Source: 2-01-FULL-41-14 sp046317875
GTDB taxonomy: Bacteria > Pseudomonadota > Alphaproteobacteria > UBA7879 > UBA5542
Assembly (NCBI GenBank): GCA_046317875.1
Contig: JBKCVN010000026.1
Coordinates: forward strand, 1 to 64,000
DNA: 64,000 bases
Direction: 5' to 3'
Below the pieces are notes generated by a model. It was not told where the DNA came from and did not search any database. It saw only the letters and a list, made by a program, of their open reading frames with translations. The translations under genes were made by a program, and so were the position numbers. Below, piece by piece: positions 15,954 through 24,214 of the stretch; the first letter of the stretch is position 1, and every line of letters begins with the position of its first letter.

Positions 15954-16181
15954 AAAAAACCTGATTTTTTCCTATAATTTAGGTACACTTTTCTTTGACT
16001 TTTATTAATCTAAAGAACCCTAAAAATTAGAACGAAAAAAGCATTTTCCTGACCCTTCATAGTTAGAGTATTCGGTATTATATTTTCTATTTGACAAATA
16101 CAAGGTAAACGCTGTACTTCATGTAACTGTATTAAAAAATATGAATTTTTGTTTGTTTTGTATTAAAGAAAGAGTTTTAAA
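15954..16181. other. Intergenic region, AT-rich
   Basis: About 230 bases. Apart from the promoter candidate at 16091-16118 I see no gene, no strong hairpin and no repeat. Confidence 0.5.
16091..16118 (+). promoter_or_regulatory. Sigma-70-type promoter candidate for the coiled-coil protein gene
   Basis: A perfect TTGACA (16091-16096), a 16-base spacer and TGTACT (16113-16118; 4 of 6 to TATAAT). It lies about 65 bases upstream of the ATG at 16182. Confidence 0.55.
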
Positions 16182-17960
16182 ATGAGAAAAAAATTTCTAG
16201 GCTTAACCATGTCCTTAAGTTTGGTGATGTCTTTGCTTTGTAATGCCCATGTAGAGTATGACCAAACATCCCCTGAAAAAGATATGTACTTCCAAGTAGA
16301 GACAGCACTAAGGGGTATGAGAAATAAGATAGTGACTGCAATAACAGATCCATACCATGACACCATAGAATATTATTGGGCTTCCGCAGAACATAAAAAG
16401 ACTTTTAATGAGACAATTGATGGCCTGGCCCAGACTGCCATTTCTCGCATTCAATCAATTTCTGGTTGCAAAAGATCAGATGTAGCTATTAACTTAATTC
16501 AAAATTTTGCAAACGATATAAAAATACAGGCCAAACCTTTTTTACAGCCAATTGATCAATTAAGAGGGGAGCTTTTGAAAAGTATATCTTGCTATGATGA
16601 GGGAAAAGCTACACCCGCTGAGAAAGAACAGTATGGGAAAATAGTTTATATGAAAAGAAAAGATGATGGTACCTTGTTTTCGGCTTCTGAACCACTGAAG
16701 GATGTATGGAAAAGGGTGGCACAGATAACGGCAGATGCAGATCTTTTTTTGAATACAAATCGCGTTTTATCTGATGCTCATAATATGACCCTTTTTGCTT
16801 TTTTGATGGGGGATCAAGATGTTAGGCATTCGGGAGAACCTTTGGCTATCTATCCGGCTTTTTATAATTACCTTGATCGGTTAAGTAATGGTACATTAAA
16901 CCCAGAAGTAATACGTTTTGCATCAGTTTCCTTATATGAAGCTAGAGTGGGGGTTAAAGATAAAGAGACGGTTGACTGTTATGAACCCTCTGTGTTTGAA
17001 TCTGTTTCTGAAGAAAAACCTGATGATAGTCAAATCGATTCGAATCATGTTAATATTAAAAAATCAGTGAAACTTTCAAAGCTGTTGGGGATATCTGAAG
17101 ATGACCTGAATAAGATTCGAGCAGCAAATCCTCCTTATAAATTCTCTAGCCCAGAATTAAAAGCCAAAGAAGAGGAACAAAAACGTTTATTAGAGGAAAA
17201 ACAACGTGCCGAAGAAGAAGCCCGTCGTTTAGAAGAACAAAAACGTGCCGAATTACAAGCCCGTGCCGAATTACAAGCCCGTGCCGAAGAAGAAGCCCGT
17301 CGTTTAGAAGAAAAACGCCTTCAGGAGAAGAAGGATGCGACCATCAATGCACCTGTTATGACAAGGATTCTTTTCCAGGATAATAGGCAAGAAATGAAGA
17401 AAATTTCCGATAAAATGAAAGAAATTGAGCTTCTTCATTGTGATAAGGATGAGCACGGTCGGAAAAAAGAGAGGAAAAATCTTTTGGGAAATCCATTAGT
17501 TGTTAAAGAGATGATTATGGATTATTCCCGAGGATATGAACAAGTAGGCCCCAAGGCTTTTTTTGATACTATTTTTGAAGCTTTCTTAAATCCTATGATG
17601 GGAACAGTTTTAAATGCTTCTATCCCCCAAGATTGTTCTACTTTAAAAGCATGGCTTTTACAGAAATATAAAGATTTTGGTGGAGAAAATCCAGATCAAA
17701 CAATTAAATATATTTTTGATAAATTTAATAAGGGTGGTTTCGGGTATAACGTTCTTGTTCCGGCCTTAAGCCACTTCCATGGTTTTGTCACTTTATATGG
17801 ACAAGACTCTAGATATCAAGACGATATTGAGACTGTCACCATAAATGTTATGAGCATGCTGCAAGAGCAACTTGAGAAATGTGGTGATGGCGCCCAGGGC
17901 CGAGGATTTTTGATTGATTGGGCCATCATTCAAGCGATCCAAAAAGGGGTTGGGGCCTAA
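16182..17960 (+). CDS. Exported protein with a repeat-rich charged coiled coil, unknown function
   Basis: 592 residues. The signal peptide (KKFLGLTMSLSLVMSLLCNA) is clear. Residues about 25-320 are a mixed helical domain. Residues 325-385 are an almost uninterrupted charged coiled coil built from EEARRLEE and RAELQA units. A C-terminal helical domain follows (about 390-592). In the DNA a 33-base block is exactly repeated (17205-17237 and 17280-17312), with an 18-base perfect tandem duplication between (17244-17261 and 17262-17279), so the coil can change length by slippage. No family recognised. Followed by a strong terminator and preceded by a promoter candidate: a single-gene unit. Confidence 0.82.
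   Translation: MRKKFLGLTMSLSLVMSLLCNAHVEYDQTSPEKDMYFQVETALRGMRNKIVTAITDPYHDTIEYYWASAEHKKTFNETIDGLAQTAISRIQSISGCKRSDVAINLIQNFANDIKIQAKPFLQPIDQLRGELLKSISCYDEGKATPAEKEQYGKIVYMKRKDDGTLFSASEPLKDVWKRVAQITADADLFLNTNRVLSDAHNMTLFAFLMGDQDVRHSGEPLAIYPAFYNYLDRLSNGTLNPEVIRFASVSLYEARVGVKDKETVDCYEPSVFESVSEEKPDDSQIDSNHVNIKKSVKLSKLLGISEDDLNKIRAANPPYKFSSPELKAKEEEQKRLLEEKQRAEEEARRLEEQKRAELQARAELQARAEEEARRLEEKRLQEKKDATINAPVMTRILFQDNRQEMKKISDKMKEIELLHCDKDEHGRKKERKNLLGNPLVVKEMIMDYSRGYEQVGPKAFFDTIFEAFLNPMMGTVLNASIPQDCSTLKAWLLQKYKDFGGENPDQTIKYIFDKFNKGGFGYNVLVPALSHFHGFVTLYGQDSRYQDDIETVTINVMSMLQEQLEKCGDGAQGRGFLIDWAIIQAIQKGVGA
17205..17312 (+). repeat. In-frame repeat array in the coiled-coil gene
   Basis: Two identical 33-base units (17205-17237, 17280-17312) enclose a perfect tandem pair of 18-base units (17244-17261, 17262-17279). 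All lengths are multiples of three, so changes in copy number keep the frame. Confidence 0.9.
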
Positions 17961-17982
17961 AACATTATACAATGTGTTACAG

Positions 17983-18006
17983 AAAAGGCGCCTAAGGGCG
18001 CCTTTT
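17983..18006 (+). terminator. Rho-independent terminator, probably bidirectional
   Basis: AAAAGGCGCC (17983-17992), loop TAAG, GGCGCCTTTT (17997-18006): a ten-base perfect stem with T on the right and A on the left. It lies between the convergent coiled-coil gene and lipA and can serve both. Confidence 0.92.
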
Positions 18007-18041
18007 CATTTTTCATAAAATTAACTTGGGTGTACAACCCA

Positions 18042-18944
18042 TTAATTTTTTGATGTGTTTGATTTCATGATTAATCTGGCAGCCCGCAACTTTTCAAAAT
18101 CATCACCCGCGTGATAAGACGACCGGGTTAGGGGCGAGGCCGAGACCATCAGGAACCCTTTCCCGCGGGCCATGCGTTCATAATCTTGGAACTCTTCTGG
18201 TGTGGCATATCGCATGAGGGGGTGGTGTTTGGGTGTGGGTTGAAGATACTGACCAATGGTCATGAAATCAACATCTGCCGCCCGCAAATCATCCATCACT
18301 TGATAAATCTCGGGCTTTTCTTCGCCCAAGCCCACCATGATGCCCGATTTGGTAAAGATGGTGGGGTCTAGCTGCTTGACGCGATGCAGTAAATTCAACG
18401 AGTGGAAATAGCGGGCGCCGGGACGCACGGTGGCATACAGGCGCGGCACGGTTTCCAGGTTGTGGTTATACACATCGGGCTTGGCTGCCACAACGATTTC
18501 CAGGGCCCCAGGTTTACGCAAAAAGTCGGGCGTTAGAATTTCAATGGTGGTGTGGGGGGATGTTTTTCGAATGGCCCGAATGGTTTGGGCAAAGTGCTCG
18601 GCGCCTCCATCGGGCAAATCATCCCGGTCGACGGACGTGATCACCACATGGGCAAGATTCAATTTTTTCAGCGCCTCGGCCACACGTTCGGGCTCGTGGG
18701 GGTCTAACAAATCGGGGCGCCCGGTTTTAATGTTACAGAAGGCACAGGCGCGCGTGCACACACTGCCCAGAATCATGATGGTGGCGTGTTGTTTGGCCCA
18801 GCACTCGCCAATATTGGGGCAGGCGGCCTCTTCACACACCGTATTCAGCTTGGCATCCCGAATCAACTGCCGCGTAGTGTGATACTCGGCCGAGATAGGG
18901 GCTTTAACTTTCAGCCAATCAGGTTTTGCAAGTTTTTCTGTCAT
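18042..18944 (-). CDS. lipA: Lipoyl synthase
   Basis: LipA inserts two sulfurs into protein-bound octanoyl groups to form lipoate on E2 and H proteins. It carries the auxiliary cluster motif CEEAACPNIGEC and the radical SAM motif CTRACAFC, and ends in the usual SSYHAGDD...RAARL region. Length 300 is normal. It lies nine bases after lpdA and closes the pyruvate dehydrogenase operon, whose E2 it modifies. The RBS GGGATC is weak. Confidence 0.96.
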   Translation of the reverse strand: MTEKLAKPDWLKVKAPISAEYHTTRQLIRDAKLNTVCEEAACPNIGECWAKQHATIMILGSVCTRACAFCNIKTGRPDLLDPHEPERVAEALKKLNLAHVVITSVDRDDLPDGGAEHFAQTIRAIRKTSPHTTIEILTPDFLRKPGALEIVVAAKPDVYNHNLETVPRLYATVRPGARYFHSLNLLHRVKQLDPTIFTKSGIMVGLGEEKPEIYQVMDDLRAADVDFMTIGQYLQPTPKHHPLMRYATPEEFQDYERMARGKGFLMVSASPLTRSSYHAGDDFEKLRAARLIMKSNTSKN

Positions 18945-18953
18945 GATCCCTTA

Positions 18954-20351
18954 CTAAAAATGCAATGCTTTCCCATAGGCATCCAACACCGCCTCGTGCA
19001 TCATTTCCGACAACGTTGGATGCGCAAAGACAGTATGCATCAATTCAGCTTCGGTGGTTTCCAGGGTCTTGCCCACCACGTAGCCTTGGATGAGTTCGGT
19101 GACCTCGGCGCCGATCATGTGGGCACCCAAAAGCTCGCCTGTTTTGTCATCAAAAATGGTTTTGATGAGTCCTTCCGCATCGCCCAAGGCAATGGCCTTA
19201 CCATTCGCCATATAAGGGAAACGACCCACCCGAACTTTATGGCCTTTTTGTTTGGCAGCGGCTTCAGTAAGGCCCACGCTGGCCACCTGGGGCAAGGAAT
19301 AAGTGCATCCGGGAATATTGGATTTTTTCAAGGGGTGCACATGGGGTTGGTTGGCAATTTTTTCCACACAAATGATGGCTTCATGGCTGGCCTTATGCGC
19401 GAGCCACGGGGCCCCGGCCACATCGCCAATGGCATAGACGCCTGGTTCATCGGTGGCACACCATTCATTGGTTTTGATCTGGTTTTTTTCTACCTTGACC
19501 TTTGTGTTTTCAAGGCCCAAGTTTTCCGTATTGCCCACAATACCCGTGGCCACAATGACGCGGTCCACCGTTAGGGTGGTTATTTTGCCTTTATGGTCTA
19601 ATGTGGCTTTTACGGAGTCTTTTCCTTTTTCCAGGCTTTTAACCGTGGTGCCCGTATGAATCTTCATGCCTTGTTTTTCAAACATTTTTTGCGCATTGGC
19701 CGAGATTTCGGCGTCTTCCACCGGCAGAATGCGGTCTTGAATTTCCACCACGGTGACTTCGGCCCCCAGCGTACGGTAAAAGCTGGCAAATTCCACCCCA
19801 ATGGCGCCCGATCCCACCACCAATAAACTTTGGGGCATGTGTTCGGGGGTCATGGCTTCTTTCGAGGTCCAAATAAGATGACCGTCTGGTTCAAGGCCGG
19901 GCAAAACCCGGGGACGTGCGCCTGTGGCCAAAATGATATGAGACGCGGTTAAAACCTGTTTGTTGGCACCCTCCGTCACTTCCAGTTTTTTTTGACCCAA
20001 TAATTTGCCATAGCCTGGGATGAGGGTAACTTTATTTTTTTTCATAAGATGGCTGATACCACCCGAGAGTTGGTGTGATACTTTCCGAGAGCGCTCGACA
20101 ATTTTTTTGATATCAAATTTAATAGAAGAGGCCGACAACCCAAATTCATCTAAATGATGCATCAGGTGATAAATTTCAGCCGAGCGTAATAATGCCTTGG
20201 TGGGAATACATCCCCAATTAAGACATACACCACCCAACTTATCTTTTTCCACCAGGGCTGTTTTTAAGCCTAACTGGGCCGCCCGAATGGCTGCCACATA
20301 CCCACCGGGCCCACCGCCCACCACAATAAGATCAAAAGACTGAGACATCAT
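18954..20351 (-). CDS. lpdA: Dihydrolipoyl dehydrogenase (E3)
   Basis: A flavoprotein that reoxidises dihydrolipoyl groups of the pyruvate dehydrogenase complex with NAD+. N-terminal FAD site VVGGGPGGYVAAIRAAQLG, redox-active pair in GGVCLNWGCIPTK (CxxxxC), NAD-binding GSGAIGVEFA, and the C-terminal HAHPTLSE-type interface with His-Glu (here FAHPTLSEMMHEA). 465 residues, intact. AGGAG lies ahead of a double ATG (20351/20348). Between pdhC and lipA. Confidence 0.96.
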   Translation of the reverse strand: MMSQSFDLIVVGGGPGGYVAAIRAAQLGLKTALVEKDKLGGVCLNWGCIPTKALLRSAEIYHLMHHLDEFGLSASSIKFDIKKIVERSRKVSHQLSGGISHLMKKNKVTLIPGYGKLLGQKKLEVTEGANKQVLTASHIILATGARPRVLPGLEPDGHLIWTSKEAMTPEHMPQSLLVVGSGAIGVEFASFYRTLGAEVTVVEIQDRILPVEDAEISANAQKMFEKQGMKIHTGTTVKSLEKGKDSVKATLDHKGKITTLTVDRVIVATGIVGNTENLGLENTKVKVEKNQIKTNEWCATDEPGVYAIGDVAGAPWLAHKASHEAIICVEKIANQPHVHPLKKSNIPGCTYSLPQVASVGLTEAAAKQKGHKVRVGRFPYMANGKAIALGDAEGLIKTIFDDKTGELLGAHMIGAEVTELIQGYVVGKTLETTEAELMHTVFAHPTLSEMMHEAVLDAYGKALHF

Positions 20352-20359
20352 ACGACTCC

Positions 20360-21607
20360 TTACACCAACAATAGGGCTGGATTTTCAATATATTTCTTGA
20401 AGGCTTGCAACAACTGACTACCCACGCTGCCATCCACCACACGGTGATCTACGGATAGCGAGCATGTCATCACTGTGGCAACGGCCAGTTGTCCGTTTTT
20501 CACCACCGGGCGCTGTTCACCGGCACCCACGGCCAGGATGCATCCTTGGGGGGGATTGATGATGGCTTCGAATTGTTTAATGCCGAACATACCTAGGTTC
20601 GAAACGCTGAAGGACCCGCCTTGGAATTCTTCGGGTTTTAATTTGCCTTCTTTGGCCTTTTGAACCAGGGTTTTGACTTCCTGGGAAATGGACAACAGGG
20701 ATTTTAGGTTAGCCATTTTTACAATGGGGGTAATAAGGCCATCTTCAATGGCCACCGCCACTGAAATATCGGATGTATTGTAATATCGAATGGTTTGACC
20801 CATCCACGAGGCATTGGCTTCGGGCACATCACGCAAGGCCAACGCCACGGCTTTTAACACGAAATCATTCACCGTTACTTTGACATTTAAATGGGTATTG
20901 ATGGATTGACGGGCGGACATCAGGGCATCCAGTTCGCAATCAACGGTTAGGTAAAAATGGGGTACCGATTGTTTGGATTCGGTCAGGCGTTGGGCAATGA
21001 CGCGACGCATGTTGGATACGGGTTTGTCCTCATACAAAGGACCATGATGCACGGGGGCGTGGCCTAGGCCCGCAGAGCCGGGCACAAAGTTTTCGATATC
21101 TTGTTTGATGATGCGACCATGGGGGCCCGAGCCTTGGACCTGGCGCAAATTAATGTGTCGTTCCGTGGCCAACCGTCGGGCCAGGGGGGATGCCACAACG
21201 CGACCTGTGGACATGGTCATGCTAGGTGCGGGCGCTGAGGAAACAGGTGCAGCTGGGACACTGGGTGCAACAGGTGCAGGTGCAGTGACCACAGGTTCTT
21301 GTTTCGGTGCTTCGGGGGCCGCTGCTGCTGTGAATTTGTAACTGTCAAGGGCGCTTTTGTCTTCGCCTTTTTCCAGAATCAGCGCAATAGGGCTGTTCAC
21401 TTTTACATTATCGGTGCCTTCGGGAATAAGGATTTTTCCTAAGATGCCTTCATCCACCGCTTCCACTTCCATGGTGGCTTTATCGGTTTCGATTTCTGCA
21501 ATGACTTGGCCGGCCGTAAGGGCATCGCCTTCTTTTTTATGCCACTTCACCAAGTTACCTTCGGTCATGGTGGGGGACAAGGCGGGCATTAGAATTTCAA
21601 TAGGCAT
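20360..21607 (-). CDS. pdhC: Pyruvate dehydrogenase E2 (dihydrolipoamide acetyltransferase)
   Basis: Core of the pyruvate dehydrogenase complex; transfers acetyl groups from lipoate to CoA. One lipoyl domain (1-76; lipoyl Lys 43 in ETDKATMEVE), an Ala/Pro-rich linker (about 90-125), an E3/E1-binding domain (ASPLARRLATERHINL...GPHGRI), a second linker and the catalytic domain ending with the active-site SVDHRVVDG. Length 415 is normal for an alphaproteobacterial E2 with one lipoyl domain. It is separated from pdhB by about 550 bases holding a GIY-YIG gene and repeat elements, an interruption of the usual tight pdhABC order. Confidence 0.96.
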   Translation of the reverse strand: MPIEILMPALSPTMTEGNLVKWHKKEGDALTAGQVIAEIETDKATMEVEAVDEGILGKILIPEGTDNVKVNSPIALILEKGEDKSALDSYKFTAAAAPEAPKQEPVVTAPAPVAPSVPAAPVSSAPAPSMTMSTGRVVASPLARRLATERHINLRQVQGSGPHGRIIKQDIENFVPGSAGLGHAPVHHGPLYEDKPVSNMRRVIAQRLTESKQSVPHFYLTVDCELDALMSARQSINTHLNVKVTVNDFVLKAVALALRDVPEANASWMGQTIRYYNTSDISVAVAIEDGLITPIVKMANLKSLLSISQEVKTLVQKAKEGKLKPEEFQGGSFSVSNLGMFGIKQFEAIINPPQGCILAVGAGEQRPVVKNGQLAVATVMTCSLSVDHRVVDGSVGSQLLQAFKKYIENPALLLV

Positions 21608-21633
21608 ATAAGACCTCCGATTGGGTTAAAGAT

Positions 21634-21728
21634 GGATTGCTTTGTCGGACTTTTGGTCCTCCGCGCAATGACGATAAAAGATGGCCTTCGTCATTGCGAG
21701 GGAATCCGAAGGATGAACGAAGCAATCC
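21634..21728. repeat. Large imperfect palindromic repeat element
   Basis: The left arm (21634-21675, beginning GGATTGCTTTGTCGGAC and ending CAATGACGAT) is largely complementary to the right arm (21689-21728, beginning CGTCATTGCGAGG and ending GAAGCAATCC). The transcript would fold into a long hairpin. This type of sequence (ATTGCTTCG...CGCAATGACG) is known as a dispersed repeat in several intracellular proteobacteria. A second copy of the left arm lies at 22076-22116. Confidence 0.88.
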
Positions 21729-21747
21729 ACCTTTCTTAATAACAAAC

Positions 21748-22044
21748 CTAATAACAAATGAATTCATACAAATCTTTCCAATCTGGGTTCATGCCGGCGA
21801 TCAATTCAATCTTCTTCTGGCGAGATCCACCTTTAAGCTGTTTCTCTCGGGTGATCGCATCAAACATGGTTTCAAAAAATTCGTAATAGACCAGATTTTT
21901 GCAACCATACTTTTCTGTAAAAGAGCCTTTTATTTCTGCCTCTCGATGTTGAAAAACGCGATGCGTCAAACTAGATGTTACTCCTACATACAGAGTGCCT
22001 CTGTATCCGTTTGCCATTATGTACACAGCAGGCTGCTTTTTCAT
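21748..22044 (-). CDS. GIY-YIG family endonuclease-like protein
   Basis: A small single-domain GIY-YIG protein of about 98 residues. Its first strand AVYIMANG and the YVGVTSSLTHRVFQH stretch match the family core (the GIY and YIG motifs appear as VYI and YVG, with the catalytic Arg in HRV). YYEFFETMFDAITREKQLKGG, read in parts, gives the conserved E and the KQLK segment. ATG at 22044 (MKKQPAVYIM) is preferred over the longer frame from 22107, whose start overlaps the repeat element. Such standalone proteins are poorly characterised and often spread by transfer. It sits inside the pdh operon between two repeat copies, which suggests insertion. Confidence 0.85.
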   Translation of the reverse strand: MKKQPAVYIMANGYRGTLYVGVTSSLTHRVFQHREAEIKGSFTEKYGCKNLVYYEFFETMFDAITREKQLKGGSRQKKIELIAGMNPDWKDLYEFICY

Positions 22045-22075
22045 AACACTTAACGACCCATACACAAACAAGATG

Positions 22076-22116
22076 GTTTGCTTTGTCGGACTTTTGGTCC
22101 TCCGCACAATGACGAT
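22076..22116. repeat. Second copy of the left arm of the palindromic element
   Basis: Nearly identical to 21635-21674 (TTTGCTTTGTCGGACTTTTG then GTCCTCCGCACAATGACGAT; one or two substitutions). It is in direct orientation to the first copy, so the pair bracket the GIY-YIG gene. It is followed by a partial arm-like GAATTGCTTTGTCGCTTCGC at 22121-22140. Confidence 0.88.
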
Positions 22117-22156
22117 AGGGGAATTGCTTTGTCGCTTCGCAAAAGAAAACCATTCC

Positions 22157-23134
22157 TTACCTATATGTTACTTTTTTTACCGCTTCTATGATGTCAGCTA
22201 CTTGCGGCAGGGCCATTTTTTCAAGGTTAGCTGCATAGGGTAAGGGCACATCTTTGGCGGATACACGCACTACAGGGGCATCTAGATGATCGAAGGCGTG
22301 CTCCATCATCTTAGCTGCAATTTCGGCCCCAAAGCCACAGGTGGGCCAGGTTTCTTCTACCGACACCAACCGGTTGGTTTTTTGTACTGATTCTACAATC
22401 AAATCCGTATCCAAGGGCCGCAGGGTACGCAGATCAATTACTTCCGCATCAATGCCTTCTTGGGCCAACAGTTCGGCGGCTTGAAGGGTTTTACCCACCA
22501 TCAAAGAGAATGCCGTGATGGTTACATCTTTCCCTGGACGAACAATTTTACCCTTTCCAATGGGCACCACATGATCGCCCTCGGGGACCTCAAACTTTTG
22601 CCCATAGAGTAATTCATTTTCCAAAAAAATCACGGGGTTGGGGTCACGGATGGCCGCTTTTAAAAGCCCCTTCGCATCGGCTGCATCATAGGGCGCAATG
22701 ACTTTTAACCCAGGGCAGTGACTGTACCAACTGGCAAAACATTGAGAGTGTTGGGCCCCCACACGAGAGGCTGGTCCATTGGGGCCACGGAAAACAATAG
22801 GGCAACCCATTTGACCACCAGACATGTACAATGTTTTGGCTGCCGAGTTTACGATTTGGTCGATGGCCTGCATCGCAAAGTTAAAGGTCATGAACTCGAC
22901 AATAGGTTTTAATCCCATAAAGGCAGCACCCACCCCAAGCCCTGCAAAACCATGCTCGGTGATGGGGGTATCGATGACCCGCCCAGGTCCAAATTCTTGC
23001 AACAACCCTTGGGTCACTTTATAGGCGCCTTGGTATTCGGCTACTTCCTCGCCCATGACAAAAACATCAGGGTCTTGGCGCATTTCTTCCGCCATAGCTT
23101 CACAAAGGGCTTCACGAATCGATAGAATAGGCAT
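22157..23134 (-). CDS. pdhB: Pyruvate dehydrogenase E1 beta subunit
   Basis: Forms the alpha2beta2 thiamine-diphosphate-dependent decarboxylase with PdhA. Starts REALCEAMAEEM and has EEVAEYQGAYKVTQGL, TPITEHGFAGLGVGAA and the C-terminal swivelling domain VSVEETWPTCGFGAEIA. Many alphaproteobacterial PdhB proteins carry an extra N-terminal lipoyl domain; this one (325 residues) does not. Eleven bases after pdhA. Confidence 0.96.
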   Translation of the reverse strand: MPILSIREALCEAMAEEMRQDPDVFVMGEEVAEYQGAYKVTQGLLQEFGPGRVIDTPITEHGFAGLGVGAAFMGLKPIVEFMTFNFAMQAIDQIVNSAAKTLYMSGGQMGCPIVFRGPNGPASRVGAQHSQCFASWYSHCPGLKVIAPYDAADAKGLLKAAIRDPNPVIFLENELLYGQKFEVPEGDHVVPIGKGKIVRPGKDVTITAFSLMVGKTLQAAELLAQEGIDAEVIDLRTLRPLDTDLIVESVQKTNRLVSVEETWPTCGFGAEIAAKMMEHAFDHLDAPVVRVSAKDVPLPYAANLEKMALPQVADIIEAVKKVTYR

Positions 23135-23145
23135 GGGAGATTTCC

Positions 23146-24159
23146 TTAATTTTCAATAAGAACATCTGTATATAATTCAGATGCATCGGGTTCGGGTGAA
23201 TTTTGTGCAAATTCAGCAGACTCTTTAATAGCGTCTTTAACGCGCTCGGCCACCTGTTCAAAGTCGGCTGCCGTGCAGATTTTTTCTGCCAATAAAATTG
23301 ATTCCATATTGGTTAATGGATCATTAGTGGCGCGATACGTTTCAACTTCTTCTTTGGTGCGATACTTCGCTGGGTCAGACATGGAGTGTCCCCGATAGCG
23401 ATAAGTGTCCATCTCGAGAATATAGGGACCCTTGCCCGAACGAATGTGATCGAAGGCTCGCTTTGCGGCCCGTTGAACTTCGAAAATATCCATTCCATTT
23501 ACCTTTTCCCCAGGAATACCATAGGGTTCGCCACGGGTATAAAGGTCTTTGGTGGTGGTATGGCGTGCGACAGCGGTTCCCATGGAATATTGATTATTTT
23601 CCACCACGTAAAGAACGGGCAGTTTCCAAAGGGCTGCCATATTATAGGCTTCGGCCACCTGGCCTTGGTTCGAGGCCCCATCGCCCATATAGGTGACGGA
23701 TATGGCGCCCGTGTTCTTGTATTTGTGCGCAAAAGCCATGCCCGTTCCCAGGGGAACTTGGGCGCCTACGATACCGTGGCCCCCGAAAAAGTTTTTCTCG
23801 CGGCTGAACATATGCATTGATCCGCCCTTACCCTTGGAGACACCACCGATGCGCCCCGTCAGTTCGGCCATAATCCCGTTGGCCGGCATCCCACAGGCCA
23901 GCATATGACCATGGTCACGATAGGCCGTAATAATGGTGTCGTTTTCTTTTTGCATGGACTGAATGCCCACCACTACTGCTTCTTGACCAATATATAAATG
24001 GCAAAAGCCCGCAATCAACCCCATCCCATAAAGTTGGCCTGATTTTTCTTCAAAGCGACGAATCAGCAACATATCTTCGTATAGTTTTAATAGTTGCTGT
24101 TTATTTTGATTGTTTACTTTTGAGTTCATTGCAATATCTGTTTTTTCTTTCACTGACAA
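23146..24159 (-). CDS. pdhA: Pyruvate dehydrogenase E1 alpha subunit
   Basis: Binds thiamine diphosphate and decarboxylates pyruvate. Contains RRFEEKSGQLYGMGLIAGF, GGKGGSMHMF-like GKGGSMHMF, and the ThDP motif GDGASNQGQVAEAYNMA...NN (GDG-x(n)-NN). Phosphorylation-loop YRYRGHSMSDPA is present. The open frame starts with TTG at 24159, with GAGG eight bases ahead. The first ATG is at 24129 but has no Shine-Dalgarno site, so the TTG start is kept with caution. The operon runs pdhA-pdhB-[GIY-YIG]-pdhC-lpdA-lipA. Confidence 0.95.
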   Translation of the reverse strand: MSVKEKTDIAMNSKVNNQNKQQLLKLYEDMLLIRRFEEKSGQLYGMGLIAGFCHLYIGQEAVVVGIQSMQKENDTIITAYRDHGHMLACGMPANGIMAELTGRIGGVSKGKGGSMHMFSREKNFFGGHGIVGAQVPLGTGMAFAHKYKNTGAISVTYMGDGASNQGQVAEAYNMAALWKLPVLYVVENNQYSMGTAVARHTTTKDLYTRGEPYGIPGEKVNGMDIFEVQRAAKRAFDHIRSGKGPYILEMDTYRYRGHSMSDPAKYRTKEEVETYRATNDPLTNMESILLAEKICTAADFEQVAERVKDAIKESAEFAQNSPEPDASELYTDVLIEN

Positions 24160-24214
24160 TTTTTGATCCTCATTATTCCACAGGATGAGGCCTAAGGCTA
24201 GCCCCTTAGATATC

